A DNA stretch of 64,000 bases, taken from Caballeronia peredens (GTDB lineage Bacteria > Pseudomonadota > Gammaproteobacteria > Burkholderiales > Burkholderiaceae). The stretch's first letter is position 1. Each line of letters starts with the position of its first letter. This document shows positions 17,754-27,210 of this stretch, piece by piece. Under the pieces are notes generated by a model, which made no database searches, had not been told where the DNA came from, and saw nothing but the letters and a program-made list of their open reading frames with translations. The translations under genes and the position numbers were made by a program. The DNA is taken from positions 186,001-250,000 of the forward strand of contig FCOH02000001.1 of assembly GCA_001544595.2 (NCBI GenBank), written 5' to 3'.

Positions 17754-18358
17754 GATTCCTCCAACCAGGTTGGTAACGCATGATCAATGATCAGTCGAAT
17801 GCTTCGCGCACAAGGGCGTGCAGTGGACAGATCAGACGTTTAGACGGACTTGGAGAAGCGCAAAAGAGCCGCGCGATCCAAAAACATGACCGGGATCGGT
17901 TCAGGGCGGTGACGCGGAAGAGACGGACGGAAGACTTTCGAAGCGATGTTGAAAGCGCGTCGACAGGTCGTTCGCCGTTGAATCGGTTCGACCGCTGATG
18001 GAACTTTTTTCTCTTTTTTGGAAGTGCCAACTTTAGCAGAAATTCACAGGCAGAACTTTCCGGTTGTCGACTCGTCAGTTACTGACTGTGTCGAAAGATC
18101 TGCCCTTAGCAGGAAAAATCGCCACGACGTCTAACATGCGTCCATGACTCAAGATGTTTGCAACGTCCTTTCGAATCACTAAGCACATAGTGACGAAATG
18201 AAACCGCACGGGCCCCGTTCGAGTCGATAGCTCCGTTGTATAGAACCCTATACCTTGGTATGCGCGCGTCGGCATGCACGGGGCTTCACCGCCTATAGTG
18301 CTTTCACCACGACATCGCGTGGCTGAATGAAAGAAACCTTTTGATATGGGTGCGGACC
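17754..18358. promoter_or_regulatory. Long divergent intergenic region, regulator and DJ-1 gene
   Basis: About 605 bases with no supported gene on either strand; the open frames here are short and poorly coding. Visible elements are a TGATCAATGATCA repeat near 17780, T-rich runs near 18006 and the motif at 18250-18261. It must carry the promoters of the response regulator and of the DJ-1-like gene. A small RNA cannot be excluded. Confidence 0.45.
18250..18261. promoter_or_regulatory. ATACC-TT-GGTAT palindrome before the DJ-1 gene
   Basis: Two perfect 5-bp inverted arms around a two-base centre, 98 bases before the start at 18359. It differs by a single base from the motif upstream of moaA (41292-41303). 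Candidate response-regulator site. Confidence 0.4.
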
Positions 18359-19036
18359 ATGAAGATATTGATGGTGATGACTTCGCATGACCAGCTCGGC
18401 AATACGGGCAGGAAGACCGGTTTCTGGCTAGAGGAATTCGCAGCGCCGTACTTCACGTTTCTGGATGCGGGCGTCGATATCACGGTGTGCTCGCCGAAGG
18501 GCGGCCAGCCGCCTGTCGATCCCAAGAGCGATACACCCGAAGGCAAGACTGTACTGACCGAACGTTTCAAAGCCGATCCCGCAGCACAACGTGTGCTCGC
18601 GACGACGTCCGTGCTCGCCGACATGAAGGCCGAAGACTATGACGCCGTGTTCTATCCGGGCGGTCATGGACCCATGTGGGACCTCGCGGAAGATCCGGTC
18701 TCTATCGCGCTTATCGAGCGCTTCTACAACCTGGGCAAACCGGTCGCCTTCGTCTGTCATGCGCCGGGCGTGCTGCGTCATGTGAAGGTGGACGGCGAGC
18801 CGCTCGTCAAGGGAAAGCGTGTATCCGGTTTTACCAATTCGGAAGAAGAGGCGGTGCAGCTCACGAAGGTCGTGCCGTTTCTCGTCGAAGACGAACTCAA
18901 GCGGCTCGGCGGTCTGTTCGAGAAGGTGGATGACTGGCAGGTGCTGTCGATCATCGACGGGCGCCTGATCACGGGGCAAAACCCCGCTTCGTCGAAATCG
19001 GCCGCGCAGGACTTGCTCAAGGTACTGCACGGATAG
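18359..19036 (+). CDS. DJ-1/PfpI-like protein (type 1 glutamine amidotransferase fold)
   Basis: Protein of 225 residues, single-domain DJ-1/PfpI family of the Hsp31-like size class. The nucleophile elbow is FVCHAPGVL, with the cysteine followed by His. GGHGPMWDL is the conserved turn ahead of it, and the N-terminus (KILMVMTSHDQLGNTGRKTGFWLEE) carries the conserved Glu. Relatives act as glyoxalase III or protein/nucleotide deglycases in carbonyl stress, but activity here is inferred. The ATG at 18359 is chosen because it gives the family start. The crotonase gene follows 28 bases later, probably in one operon. Confidence 0.9.
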   Translation: MKILMVMTSHDQLGNTGRKTGFWLEEFAAPYFTFLDAGVDITVCSPKGGQPPVDPKSDTPEGKTVLTERFKADPAAQRVLATTSVLADMKAEDYDAVFYPGGHGPMWDLAEDPVSIALIERFYNLGKPVAFVCHAPGVLRHVKVDGEPLVKGKRVSGFTNSEEEAVQLTKVVPFLVEDELKRLGGLFEKVDDWQVLSIIDGRLITGQNPASSKSAAQDLLKVLHG

Positions 19037-19064
19037 TCCGACATTGCTTCCACTGGAGATCGAG

Positions 19065-19904
19065 ATGGCTCAGGACAGCGCGCACGCGCAGATCAGAATC
19101 GAACCTCGCAATCCTTCTTACTGGCGGATCATCATCGACAATCCGCCCTTCAACATCTTCGGACCGGACACGATGCCGCAACTCGATGCGGTCGTGACCG
19201 CGCTCGAAACCGACCCGCAGGTCAAGGTGGTCGTCTTCGAAAGCGCGGTGCCCGGCTTCTTTCTCACGCACTACGATTTCGTCCCGCCGCTGGAAGCGAC
19301 CACGAGCATGCCGCCGGGCCCGACGGGCTTGCCGCCATTGCCCGACATGCTGGTGCGTATCGGCAGGACATCGGTCATTTCGATCGCGAAGATTCGCGGC
19401 CGCGCAACCGGCGTCGGCAGTGAACTCGCGCTCGCGAGCGACATGCGCTTCGCAAGCGACGAAGGGACGCTGCTGTCGCAATGGGAGATCGGCGCGGCGC
19501 TCGTTCCCGGCGGCGGACCGATGACGCGGCTATCGCGGCTGATCGGCCGGGGCCGCGCGATGGAAGTGCTCGTCAGCGGAAACGATATCGATGGCCCGCT
19601 GGCCGAACGCTACGGCTATGTGAACCGCACCTTCCCCGACGCCGAACTCGACGGCTTCGTCGATGCACTCGCCACGCGCATCGGTTCCTTCGACAAGCAA
19701 TCGCTCGCGGCGATCAAGCAGCAGGTGAACACGCAAACGTTGCCGCCGGATTCGGCCGTCGCGCCCGAATGGGATGCCTTCATCGCATCCGTCGGCCGTC
19801 CCGCTGCGCAAGAGAAGATCGCCCAATTGATGGAACTCGGCCTGCAGACGAATCACGATGTCGAGGCGCGACTCGGCTATTACACGGGTACGCTCTGGCG
19901 CTAG
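19065..19904 (+). CDS. Enoyl-CoA hydratase/isomerase family protein
   Basis: Protein of 279 residues with the crotonase fold. Recognisable parts are IIIDNPPFNIFGPDTMPQL near the N-terminus and the oxyanion-hole segment IRGRATGVGSELALASDMRFAS. The second catalytic acidic residue is not in the usual register (Trp where Glu is expected 20 residues after the first Glu, with a Glu one position later), so classic hydratase activity is doubtful. The ATG at 19065 has a GGAG RBS. It follows the DJ-1-like gene and precedes the giant sensor kinase. Confidence 0.85.
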   Translation: MAQDSAHAQIRIEPRNPSYWRIIIDNPPFNIFGPDTMPQLDAVVTALETDPQVKVVVFESAVPGFFLTHYDFVPPLEATTSMPPGPTGLPPLPDMLVRIGRTSVISIAKIRGRATGVGSELALASDMRFASDEGTLLSQWEIGAALVPGGGPMTRLSRLIGRGRAMEVLVSGNDIDGPLAERYGYVNRTFPDAELDGFVDALATRIGSFDKQSLAAIKQQVNTQTLPPDSAVAPEWDAFIASVGRPAAQEKIAQLMELGLQTNHDVEARLGYYTGTLWR

Positions 19905-20040
19905 GCGCGTACATGAACTGATCCATCGGAGGTACATCGCGCTCCTCGCGTGCTAGGCTACTTTTCGATTCGGAGAGCGATTCGTGCGGTCCGACGTTTC
20001 GCTTTCCTCGGAAGAGAGCAGCGAGACAAGGAGCATCTTC

Positions 20041-23000
20041 ATGGATCTCACCGGCTTTTCGCTCGAGCCGCTGCACGACGACGGCGAGTTGTCGCTGTGC
20101 CGTGCGCAGCGGCCCGGCTCGCCCGTCTCGGTGCTTGCGCTGATCGCCACGCAGCCCGCATCGCAGAGCATCATGCGTCTCGAACACGAGTACGGCCTCG
20201 CCTCGCTGCTCGATCCTGAACGGGCGGCGCAACCGCTCGCGCTCGATCTGGGCCGCGTGCCGCCGGTACTGATCCTCGACGACGGCGGGGGCGATCCGCT
20301 GATCGGCATGCTCGGGCGTCCGCTCGAACTCACACGCTGCTTGCGCATCGCGGCGAATCTCGCGCAGGCGATCGGCGAGGCGCACGCATGCGGCATCGTG
20401 CACAAGGACATCAAGCCCGCCAACGTGCTCGTCGATGCTGACAACAACGTGCGCCTCACCGGCTTCGGCATCGCGTCGCTGCTGCCGCACGAGCATCAGC
20501 CGCCCGCGCCGCCGGAAATCATCGCGGGAACGCTCGCCTACATGGCGCCCGAGCAGACCGGCCGCATGAACCGTTCGATCGACGCGCGCAGCGACCTCTA
20601 TTCATTCGGCGTGACGCTCTACGAGATGCTCACCGGCGCGCCGCCGTTCAGCGCATCGGACGCGATCGAATGGATTCATTGCCATATCGCGCGGATGCCG
20701 GTTCCGCCCGGCGCGCGCGTGCAAGGCATACCGGCGGCGGTCGGGCAGATCGTCGAACGGCTTCTCGCGAAGACGCCGGAACAGCGCTATCAGACCGCCG
20801 CGGGCGTGCGCGCGGATCTGCTCACGTGTCTGTCGGCGTGGGAAGCGCGTCATGAAATCGCGCCGTTCGCGCTCGGTACGCGCGACGCGTCCGACCGCTT
20901 GCGGATACCCGAAAAGCTCTACGGACGCGATGCGCAGACCGGCAAGCTCATTGCGGCGTTCAATCGCGTCGCAACCCAGGGCGACACCGAACTCGTGCTC
21001 ATTTCGGGCTATGCGGGCATCGGCAAATCATCGGTGGTCAACGAACTGCACAAGGTGCTGGTGCCGACGCGCGGGCTGTTCGCGTCAGGCAAGTTCGATC
21101 AATACAAGCGCGACATTCCGTATGTGCCGCTCGCGCAGGCGTTTCAATCGCTCGTGCGCGATCTCCTCAACAAGACCGATGCGGAGGTCGAGCACTGGCG
21201 GCGCGATCTGACGGATGCGCTCGCGCCCAACGGCCAGTTGATGATCAACCTGATTCCGGAGCTCGCGTTGATCATCGGAGAGCAGCCGGCGGTTCCGGCG
21301 TTGCCGCCGCAGGACGCGAACAACCGCTTTCGCATCGTGTTTTGCCGCTTCCTGAGTGTGTTCGCGCGGCGTGAGCATCCGCTCGCACTTTTCATCGACG
21401 ATCTGCAATGGCTCGATGCCGCCACGCTCGACCTGCTCGAACATCTCGCCACGCAGGCGGACGTGAAGCATCTTCTGCTGGTCGGCGCCTACCGCGATAA
21501 CGAAGTCGACGGAGGACATCGTCTCGCGCGCATGCTGGATGGCATCGACGACATGGGCGTGAGGACGGAGCGCATCGATCTCACGCCGCTTGCGCCCGGC
21601 AGCGTGGCGGAATTCGTCGCCGATTCGCTGCGCTGCTCCATTGCAACGGCCGGGCCGCTCGCGCAACTCGTGCATGAGAAGACCGGCGGCAATCCGTTTT
21701 TCGTGATCCAGTTCCTCACGGCGCTCGCCGACGAGGCGCTGCTCGCGTTCGATCATCACGCCGCCATCTGGACATGGGACCTGCCGCGCATTCATGGCAA
21801 GGGACTGACCGAGAACGTCGCCGAACTGATGGCGATGAAGCTCAATCGTTTGCCCGAAGCCACGCGCGATGCGCTCGGCCAGCTTGCGATTCTCGGCAAT
21901 GTCGCGAAGATCGAAGCGCTTGCACTGATCGACGGCGAATCCGAAGCATCGATCGACAGGAAGCTGTGGGGCGCCGTGAGCGCCGGTCTCGTACATCGTG
22001 TCGACGATGCTTACGTGTTCGCGCATGATCGCGTGCAGGAAGCGGCCTATGCGCTGATTCCCGCCGACGAGCGCGCGGCGGCGCACTTGCGTATCGGCCG
22101 CGCGCTGGCATCGACGACATCGGCGGACAGGCTCGATGAGTTCCTCTTCGAGATAGTCAATCACCTGAACCGCGCCACGTCGCTCATGACGGACGAAGCC
22201 GAACGCGAGCGCACCGTGGCACTGAACCATGCGGCAGGACAGCGCGCGATGAGTTCGACCGCGTTCGCATCCGCGCGGACCTATCTGGCCCACGGCGTCG
22301 CGCTGCTCGCGCATGACGCGTGGACGCGCCACTACGAGCGCACCTTCGAGCTTTATCTGGCGTTCTCCGAGTGCGAGTATCTGGCGGGCGATTTCGCGCA
22401 GGCCGATGCGTTGTTCGACATGCTGCTGCAACGCGCTCGCTCGACGCTCGATCGCGCGAAGGTGTTCGGGTTGCGCATGGAGCTGTATCAGGTCGCCGGC
22501 CGTTTCGACGAAAGCTTCGAGGTCGCGCGCCTCGCGTTGCGCGATTTCGGCGTACTGCTGCCGCTCGACGAAGCCGCAGTGAGCGCCGAAGTCGCAGCCG
22601 AGCTGAGCGACACGGTGCTCAATCTCGCGGGCCGCGCCATCGGCACGCTGGTCGACGCGCCGGTGGCCGCCGATCCGGCGATCTGGGCCGTCGTCGATTT
22701 GCTGGTGGAATCGATGCCGTGCGCGTTCGTCGCGCGCCCCGCGTTTTATCCGCTCATCACGCTGAAGGCGGTGAATCTCTCGCTACGCGCGGGCAACACC
22801 GACAAGTCGAGCTTCGCCTACGGCAATTTCTCGCTGATGCTGGTGTCGAGCTTCGGCGATATCGCCTCGGCCGTGCAGTACTCGGAGATGTCGCTCAAGC
22901 TCAACGAGAAGTTCGGTAACCGGCGCTTTCAGGGCAAGCTGCTGCATCTGCACGGCAATCACATCAACTTCTGGCGGCGTCACATCATGACCGATCTGCC

Positions 23001-26000
23001 GATCCTCGAACGGGCGAGCGCCGCGTGCCTGGATGTGGGCGATCTGGCCTTCGCGGGATATCTCGCCTTCACAACAGTCTGGCAGACGATAGAAAAGGGC
23101 ACGCCGCTCGCCGACGTGCTGAGCATGTCGGAACGATACGCATCGTTCGCGCGGCAAAGCCGCAACGACGCGGTCTATGAAACCATCCGCCTCGAACAGC
23201 ATTTCATCGCGACGCTGCAAGGTCACGCCGGCGGCACGTCGCAAACGGGCGCTCACGTCTTCGATGCGCAAGCCTCTTTCGCGGTCGTCGCGCAGGCCAA
23301 CTTCGGCTGCGGGATCGCGTTCCATCACATCATGCGCCTGATGCTCGCGTATCTCGACGCGCGCTATACCGATGCGCTCGAAGCCGCCCACGAGGCGCGC
23401 TCGATACTCGATGCAGCCATGGCGTTGCCCATCGAGGCCACCTTCCATTTTTTTCATGCGCTGACGCTCGCCGCGCTTCATGCGTCCGCGGGTGTGGAGC
23501 AACAACGCGAGTGGCGCCACATGATTCAATCGACTTGCGAGAAATTTGCGCTTTGGACGAAGCATTGTCCTGAGAACTTCCGTCATCGGCACGCACTGGT
23601 TTCAGCGGAACTGGCACGCGTGGAAGGCCGCGACCCGGAAGCCATGCACTTCTACGAGGAGGCGGTGCGATCGGCGCGCGAGCACGGGTTCATCCAGAAC
23701 CAGGCGCTCGCGCATGAACTGGCCGCGCGCTTTCATGCGGAGCGCGGCCTCGAAACGATCGCGGACACCTATCTCCTCAATGCGCGCTCATGCTATGACC
23801 GCTGGGGCGCAAAGGGCAAGGTGAGTCAGATGGTACGTAGCCATGCGCAATTGCGTCACGAGACGTCGAAGTTCGACAGCACGATCGCGACGTCCAACGA
23901 ACAACTCGATCTCGCGACCGTCGTCAACGTGTCGCGCGCCATCTTCAGCGGCGTCGATCTGAAAGAGCTGATCCACACGTTGATGATGCTTTCGCTCGAA
24001 CATGCCGGTGCGAACCGCTGCGTGCTGATTCTCAAACGACGCAAGGAACTGCGCGTGGAAGCCGAAGCGACGAGCCGCGCCGATGTCGTCGAAGTGCGTC
24101 TGACGAAGCAGCGCGCGGAAGAAGCGGATCTGCCCGAATCGGTGCTGCGTTATGTGATGCGCACGGGAGACAGCCTGTTGCTCGACGATGCGTCGTCGGT
24201 GAATCCGTACTCGTCGGACGAGTACATACGCCGCCACGATTGCCGCTCGATTCTTTGTCTGCCGCTCGTGAAGCAGACGCGGATGATCGGCGTGCTGTAC
24301 CTCGAAAACAATCTGGCCTCGAACGTATTCACGCCGGCCCGCACGGCGGTGCTCCGCTTGCTGGCGTCGCAGGCGGCGATGTCGCTCGAAACCGCGCGCC
24401 TCTATGCCGACCTGCAGCATGCGGAAGCGCTGCTCGCGGACGCGCAGCAGTTGAGCAGCACGGGCAGCTTCGACTGGCACGTGGCGCGCGGCGAGCTGTT
24501 CTGGTCGAGGGAGAGCTTTCGCATCTTCGATTACGATCCCGCGACCGTGCCGACGCTCGATCTGATGCTCGCGCGCGTGCATCCCGACGACGTGACGTTC
24601 GTGCGCCTCATGCTCGATCGCGCGACCCATGACCGGCAGCCTTTCGACGTGGAGCATCGGCTGATGATGCCGGACGGCTCGGTCAGGCACCTGCAACTGG
24701 TCGGCCACGTGATCGCGGACGTGGACGCGGGCATGCGCGTGCTCGGCGCGCTCAAGGACATCACCACGCGCAAACAGGCGCATGCCGCGCTCGTGCGCAG
24801 CGAGCATCGCTATCGCAGTCTGTTCTTCGACATGCCCGTCGGTCTCTGGCAAATCGATGCGCAGCCGCTGATCACGTTGCTGTCGGAACTGCGCGCGCAA
24901 GGCGTCGAAGATCTCTCCGACTACATCGACAATCATCCGGGATGGCTCGAGCGCACGATGGAGCTGCTCGTCGTCGAGGAAGTGAATCATCATGCCGCGC
25001 AAATGTTCGGCGCGCACGACAGGAGCGTGCTGCTCGGTCCGCTGCCGTGGGTCTGGCGTGATAGCCCCGGCACGTTCAGGCGGGCGCTGGAGAGCCGCTA
25101 TAGCGGCGCAGCATTGTTCCAGGAAACCACGAGGCTGCCGACGCTCGATGGCCGCGTCATCGATGTGTTGCTGACGGTCGCGCGGCCGGGCGCGACAGAA
25201 GAACTGGGCATTGCGCTGATCAGTCTCGTGGATCTCACGGAACGCATTCGCGCGCAGGAAATGTTGCAGCGACTTCAGGCGGATTTCGCACATGCCGCGC
25301 GCATTTCGATGCTCGGAGAATTGAGCGCGTCGATCGCGCACGAACTGAAGCAGCCGCTCGCGGCGATCACGATGAACAGCGCGCTCGGCGCGCGCTGGCT
25401 CGATCGCCCGGTGCCGGACGTCGGCGAAGCGCGGCTGATCGGACAACGTATCGCCATCGATGCGCAACGCGCCGTCGATATCGTCGACCGCATCCGCGCG
25501 ATGGCGGTGCGCCGCGATGCAAAGCGCGTCGTGGCGCCGCTCGACGCGCTCATCGACGAAGCACTCGTGTTTCTGCAGCACGAAGTGCACGCGCATGGCG
25601 TGACCATCGTGCGCCGAAGTGCGCCCGGCGGGCCGCTCGTGCTGGCGGATCGCGTGCAGTTGCAGCAGGTCATCGTGAACCTGCTCGTCAATGCGATGCA
25701 GGCGATGGAGCCGACGGCCAACGCGCGGGGCGAGATCACGATCCGCACGACCATGCCTGACGCGTCTTCGGTTTCCTGTTCGGTGGAGGACGGCGGACCG
25801 GGCATCGATCCGCAATTCTCGAAGCGCGTGTTTCAGAGCTTCTTCACGACGAAAGAGAACGGCATGGGCATGGGGCTCGCGATCTGCCGTTCGATCATCG
25901 AAGCGCACGGCGGGCAGATTGCCGCGGATGACGCGTCGCTCCACGGCGGCGCGCGTTTCTTCTTCACGTTGCCGCTGGCGCCGCCCGCGGATGCGTCATG

Positions 26001-26001
26001 A
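20041..26001 (+). CDS. Giant hybrid sensor: Ser/Thr-kinase-like, AAA, GAF, PAS and histidine kinase
   Basis: Protein of 1986 residues of the HstK-type architecture. Residues about 1-280 are a Ser/Thr protein-kinase-like domain with HKDIKPAN at 121-128. It has GFG where DFG is expected and no obvious ATP-binding lysine near the N-terminus. Residues about 295-600 are an AAA-type ATPase with Walker A at 323-331 (GYAGIGKSS) and Walker B at 450-454 (LFIDD). A long helical region follows. A GAF domain (about 1296-1450) and two PAS-like domains (about 1468-1740) precede a histidine kinase with phospho-acceptor His1767 (IAHELKQP), N-box Asn1884 and G boxes (EDGGPGID, GMGMGLAICRSI). No transmembrane segment is obvious, so it is probably cytoplasmic. 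The start at 20041 has a good RBS (AAGGAG). Confidence 0.93.
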   Translation: MDLTGFSLEPLHDDGELSLCRAQRPGSPVSVLALIATQPASQSIMRLEHEYGLASLLDPERAAQPLALDLGRVPPVLILDDGGGDPLIGMLGRPLELTRCLRIAANLAQAIGEAHACGIVHKDIKPANVLVDADNNVRLTGFGIASLLPHEHQPPAPPEIIAGTLAYMAPEQTGRMNRSIDARSDLYSFGVTLYEMLTGAPPFSASDAIEWIHCHIARMPVPPGARVQGIPAAVGQIVERLLAKTPEQRYQTAAGVRADLLTCLSAWEARHEIAPFALGTRDASDRLRIPEKLYGRDAQTGKLIAAFNRVATQGDTELVLISGYAGIGKSSVVNELHKVLVPTRGLFASGKFDQYKRDIPYVPLAQAFQSLVRDLLNKTDAEVEHWRRDLTDALAPNGQLMINLIPELALIIGEQPAVPALPPQDANNRFRIVFCRFLSVFARREHPLALFIDDLQWLDAATLDLLEHLATQADVKHLLLVGAYRDNEVDGGHRLARMLDGIDDMGVRTERIDLTPLAPGSVAEFVADSLRCSIATAGPLAQLVHEKTGGNPFFVIQFLTALADEALLAFDHHAAIWTWDLPRIHGKGLTENVAELMAMKLNRLPEATRDALGQLAILGNVAKIEALALIDGESEASIDRKLWGAVSAGLVHRVDDAYVFAHDRVQEAAYALIPADERAAAHLRIGRALASTTSADRLDEFLFEIVNHLNRATSLMTDEAERERTVALNHAAGQRAMSSTAFASARTYLAHGVALLAHDAWTRHYERTFELYLAFSECEYLAGDFAQADALFDMLLQRARSTLDRAKVFGLRMELYQVAGRFDESFEVARLALRDFGVLLPLDEAAVSAEVAAELSDTVLNLAGRAIGTLVDAPVAADPAIWAVVDLLVESMPCAFVARPAFYPLITLKAVNLSLRAGNTDKSSFAYGNFSLMLVSSFGDIASAVQYSEMSLKLNEKFGNRRFQGKLLHLHGNHINFWRRHIMTDLPILERASAACLDVGDLAFAGYLAFTTVWQTIEKGTPLADVLSMSERYASFARQSRNDAVYETIRLEQHFIATLQGHAGGTSQTGAHVFDAQASFAVVAQANFGCGIAFHHIMRLMLAYLDARYTDALEAAHEARSILDAAMALPIEATFHFFHALTLAALHASAGVEQQREWRHMIQSTCEKFALWTKHCPENFRHRHALVSAELARVEGRDPEAMHFYEEAVRSAREHGFIQNQALAHELAARFHAERGLETIADTYLLNARSCYDRWGAKGKVSQMVRSHAQLRHETSKFDSTIATSNEQLDLATVVNVSRAIFSGVDLKELIHTLMMLSLEHAGANRCVLILKRRKELRVEAEATSRADVVEVRLTKQRAEEADLPESVLRYVMRTGDSLLLDDASSVNPYSSDEYIRRHDCRSILCLPLVKQTRMIGVLYLENNLASNVFTPARTAVLRLLASQAAMSLETARLYADLQHAEALLADAQQLSSTGSFDWHVARGELFWSRESFRIFDYDPATVPTLDLMLARVHPDDVTFVRLMLDRATHDRQPFDVEHRLMMPDGSVRHLQLVGHVIADVDAGMRVLGALKDITTRKQAHAALVRSEHRYRSLFFDMPVGLWQIDAQPLITLLSELRAQGVEDLSDYIDNHPGWLERTMELLVVEEVNHHAAQMFGAHDRSVLLGPLPWVWRDSPGTFRRALESRYSGAALFQETTRLPTLDGRVIDVLLTVARPGATEELGIALISLVDLTERIRAQEMLQRLQADFAHAARISMLGELSASIAHELKQPLAAITMNSALGARWLDRPVPDVGEARLIGQRIAIDAQRAVDIVDRIRAMAVRRDAKRVVAPLDALIDEALVFLQHEVHAHGVTIVRRSAPGGPLVLADRVQLQQVIVNLLVNAMQAMEPTANARGEITIRTTMPDASSVSCSVEDGGPGIDPQFSKRVFQSFFTTKENGMGMGLAICRSIIEAHGGQIAADDASLHGGARFFFTLPLAPPADAS

Positions 26002-26055
26002 GTGCCGCAACGAAAGGCGATTCGCTTGCCTTCGAGCCATTCTGTTCGTAAAAAT

Positions 26056-26081
26056 ATACCGATGGTATGGGCGAGCATACC
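26056..26081. promoter_or_regulatory. Overlapping GGTAT palindromes before the BON gene
   Basis: ATACC-GAT-GGTAT at 26056-26068 overlaps a second symmetry, GGTATG-N6-CATACC at 26064-26081. Both lie about 100-125 bases before the BON-protein start. They match the motif family at 15375, 18250 and 41292. Confidence 0.45.
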
Positions 26082-26179
26082 TGCGGATGATTGAAGCGTC
26101 GCGCGCGAACTTCTCTAATGAAAGTGGTCACGCAACGTAGCGCAGATCGTCGTCGCTTCACATCATCAGGAGACAGGGC

Positions 26180-26539
26180 ATGCAGATTCGAGCGTTGATT
26201 CTCGCCATCACAGCCGCGATGACACTCATGGCCACATCGCTGGCGACCATGTCGATCGCATCGGCCGCCGATTCGTCGTCGGCCAGCACCGATGCCGTCA
26301 GCAAGAAACAGGAGCGGGCGAACAACCGTGCGCTCAGTCATTCGGTGCGTCAGTCGCTCACGCACGTCAAAGGGCTCGATTCCTCGCACATCAATGTGCC
26401 CGCGCGCGGAGGCAGCGTGACGCTGGAAGGTTCCGTGCCCGATCCGTCGCAGATCGACACCGCGGCGGGCGCCACGCGCAAGGTTGCGGGCGTGAGCAGC
26501 GTGGATAACCGGCTCACGGTCGGAGAGGCGGGGAATTAA
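26180..26539 (+). CDS. Exported BON-domain protein
   Basis: Protein of 119 residues. It has a cleavable signal peptide (hydrophobic to about residue 30, SIASAAD) and a C-terminal BON domain (about 50-115: SVRQSLTHVKGLDSSHINVPARGGSVTLEGSVPD and VAGVSSVDNRLTV). BON proteins of the OsmY type are periplasmic, stress-inducible and bind membranes. It has an AGGAGA RBS. A VOC-family gene follows 36 bases later. The palindromes upstream suggest specific regulation. Confidence 0.88.
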   Translation: MQIRALILAITAAMTLMATSLATMSIASAADSSSASTDAVSKKQERANNRALSHSVRQSLTHVKGLDSSHINVPARGGSVTLEGSVPDPSQIDTAAGATRKVAGVSSVDNRLTVGEAGN

Positions 26540-26575
26540 GAAGAAGCGACTCGTCGTCAAGGCCTTGAGGGAAAT

Positions 26576-27145
26576 ATGATGAGCAAGCATGCGGTGCAGC
26601 GCGAACATCCAGCCGAACCCACTGGCGCGGGCGCGCTCGACATGAAGCTCGAGATCGTCGTGATTCCGGTTTCGGATGTCGATCGCGCCAAACGCTTCTA
26701 CGGCGATCTGGGCTGGCGTCTCGATCTCGACTATCAGGCCGAGGAAGGCTACCGCGTGATCCAGTTCACGCCTCCGGGTTCGGGATGCTCGGTGATGTTC
26801 GGCGAGAACGTGACCACGGCCGCGCCCGGCTCGGCGCAGGGTCATTACCTCGTCGTCGCCGATATCGAAGCAGCGCGCGCGGAAATGCTTCGTCGCGGCA
26901 TCGAGGTCTGCGCGCCGTTTCACAACGAAGGCGGCGTGTTTCATCATGCGGATGGAAAGGACCAGATCAGCGGCCTTAATCCGCAGCGAAAAAGTTATGC
27001 CTCTTACGCGAGTTTCAGCGATCCGGACGGCAACCGCTGGATTCTGCAGGAAGTGACCGCGCGTCTGTCGGGAGATGTCGAAGCGGGCGACAGTCGATTC
27101 ACCCGTCAGATCGTGAACGCAATTCGTGGCGCGACGGCCGTGTAG
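26576..27145 (+). CDS. VOC-family (glyoxalase/bleomycin-resistance fold) protein
   Basis: Protein of 189 residues, one vicinal-oxygen-chelate unit pair: EIVVIPVSDVDRAKRFYGDLGWRLDLDY at the start, GHYLVVADIEAARAEMLRRGIEV in the middle and YASFSDPDGNRWILQEV at the end, which carries the typical metal-ligand Glu. A C-terminal tail of about 35 residues lies outside the fold. The family includes glyoxalases, dioxygenases and resistance proteins, so the substrate cannot be assigned. It follows the BON gene and precedes the broken epoxide hydrolase. Confidence 0.85.
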   Translation: MMSKHAVQREHPAEPTGAGALDMKLEIVVIPVSDVDRAKRFYGDLGWRLDLDYQAEEGYRVIQFTPPGSGCSVMFGENVTTAAPGSAQGHYLVVADIEAARAEMLRRGIEVCAPFHNEGGVFHHADGKDQISGLNPQRKSYASYASFSDPDGNRWILQEVTARLSGDVEAGDSRFTRQIVNAIRGATAV

Positions 27146-27210
27146 CCGTTGCCGCGGCATAGAATGCCCTTATCGTTGCAGCCGGTCCCACGCGCCAAGC
27201 AGGAGTGTGT

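Noticed and set aside
17780..18030. Short open frames in the 605-base spacer before the DJ-1 gene
   Set aside because: They overlap each other on both strands, lack RBSs and have no recognisable domains.
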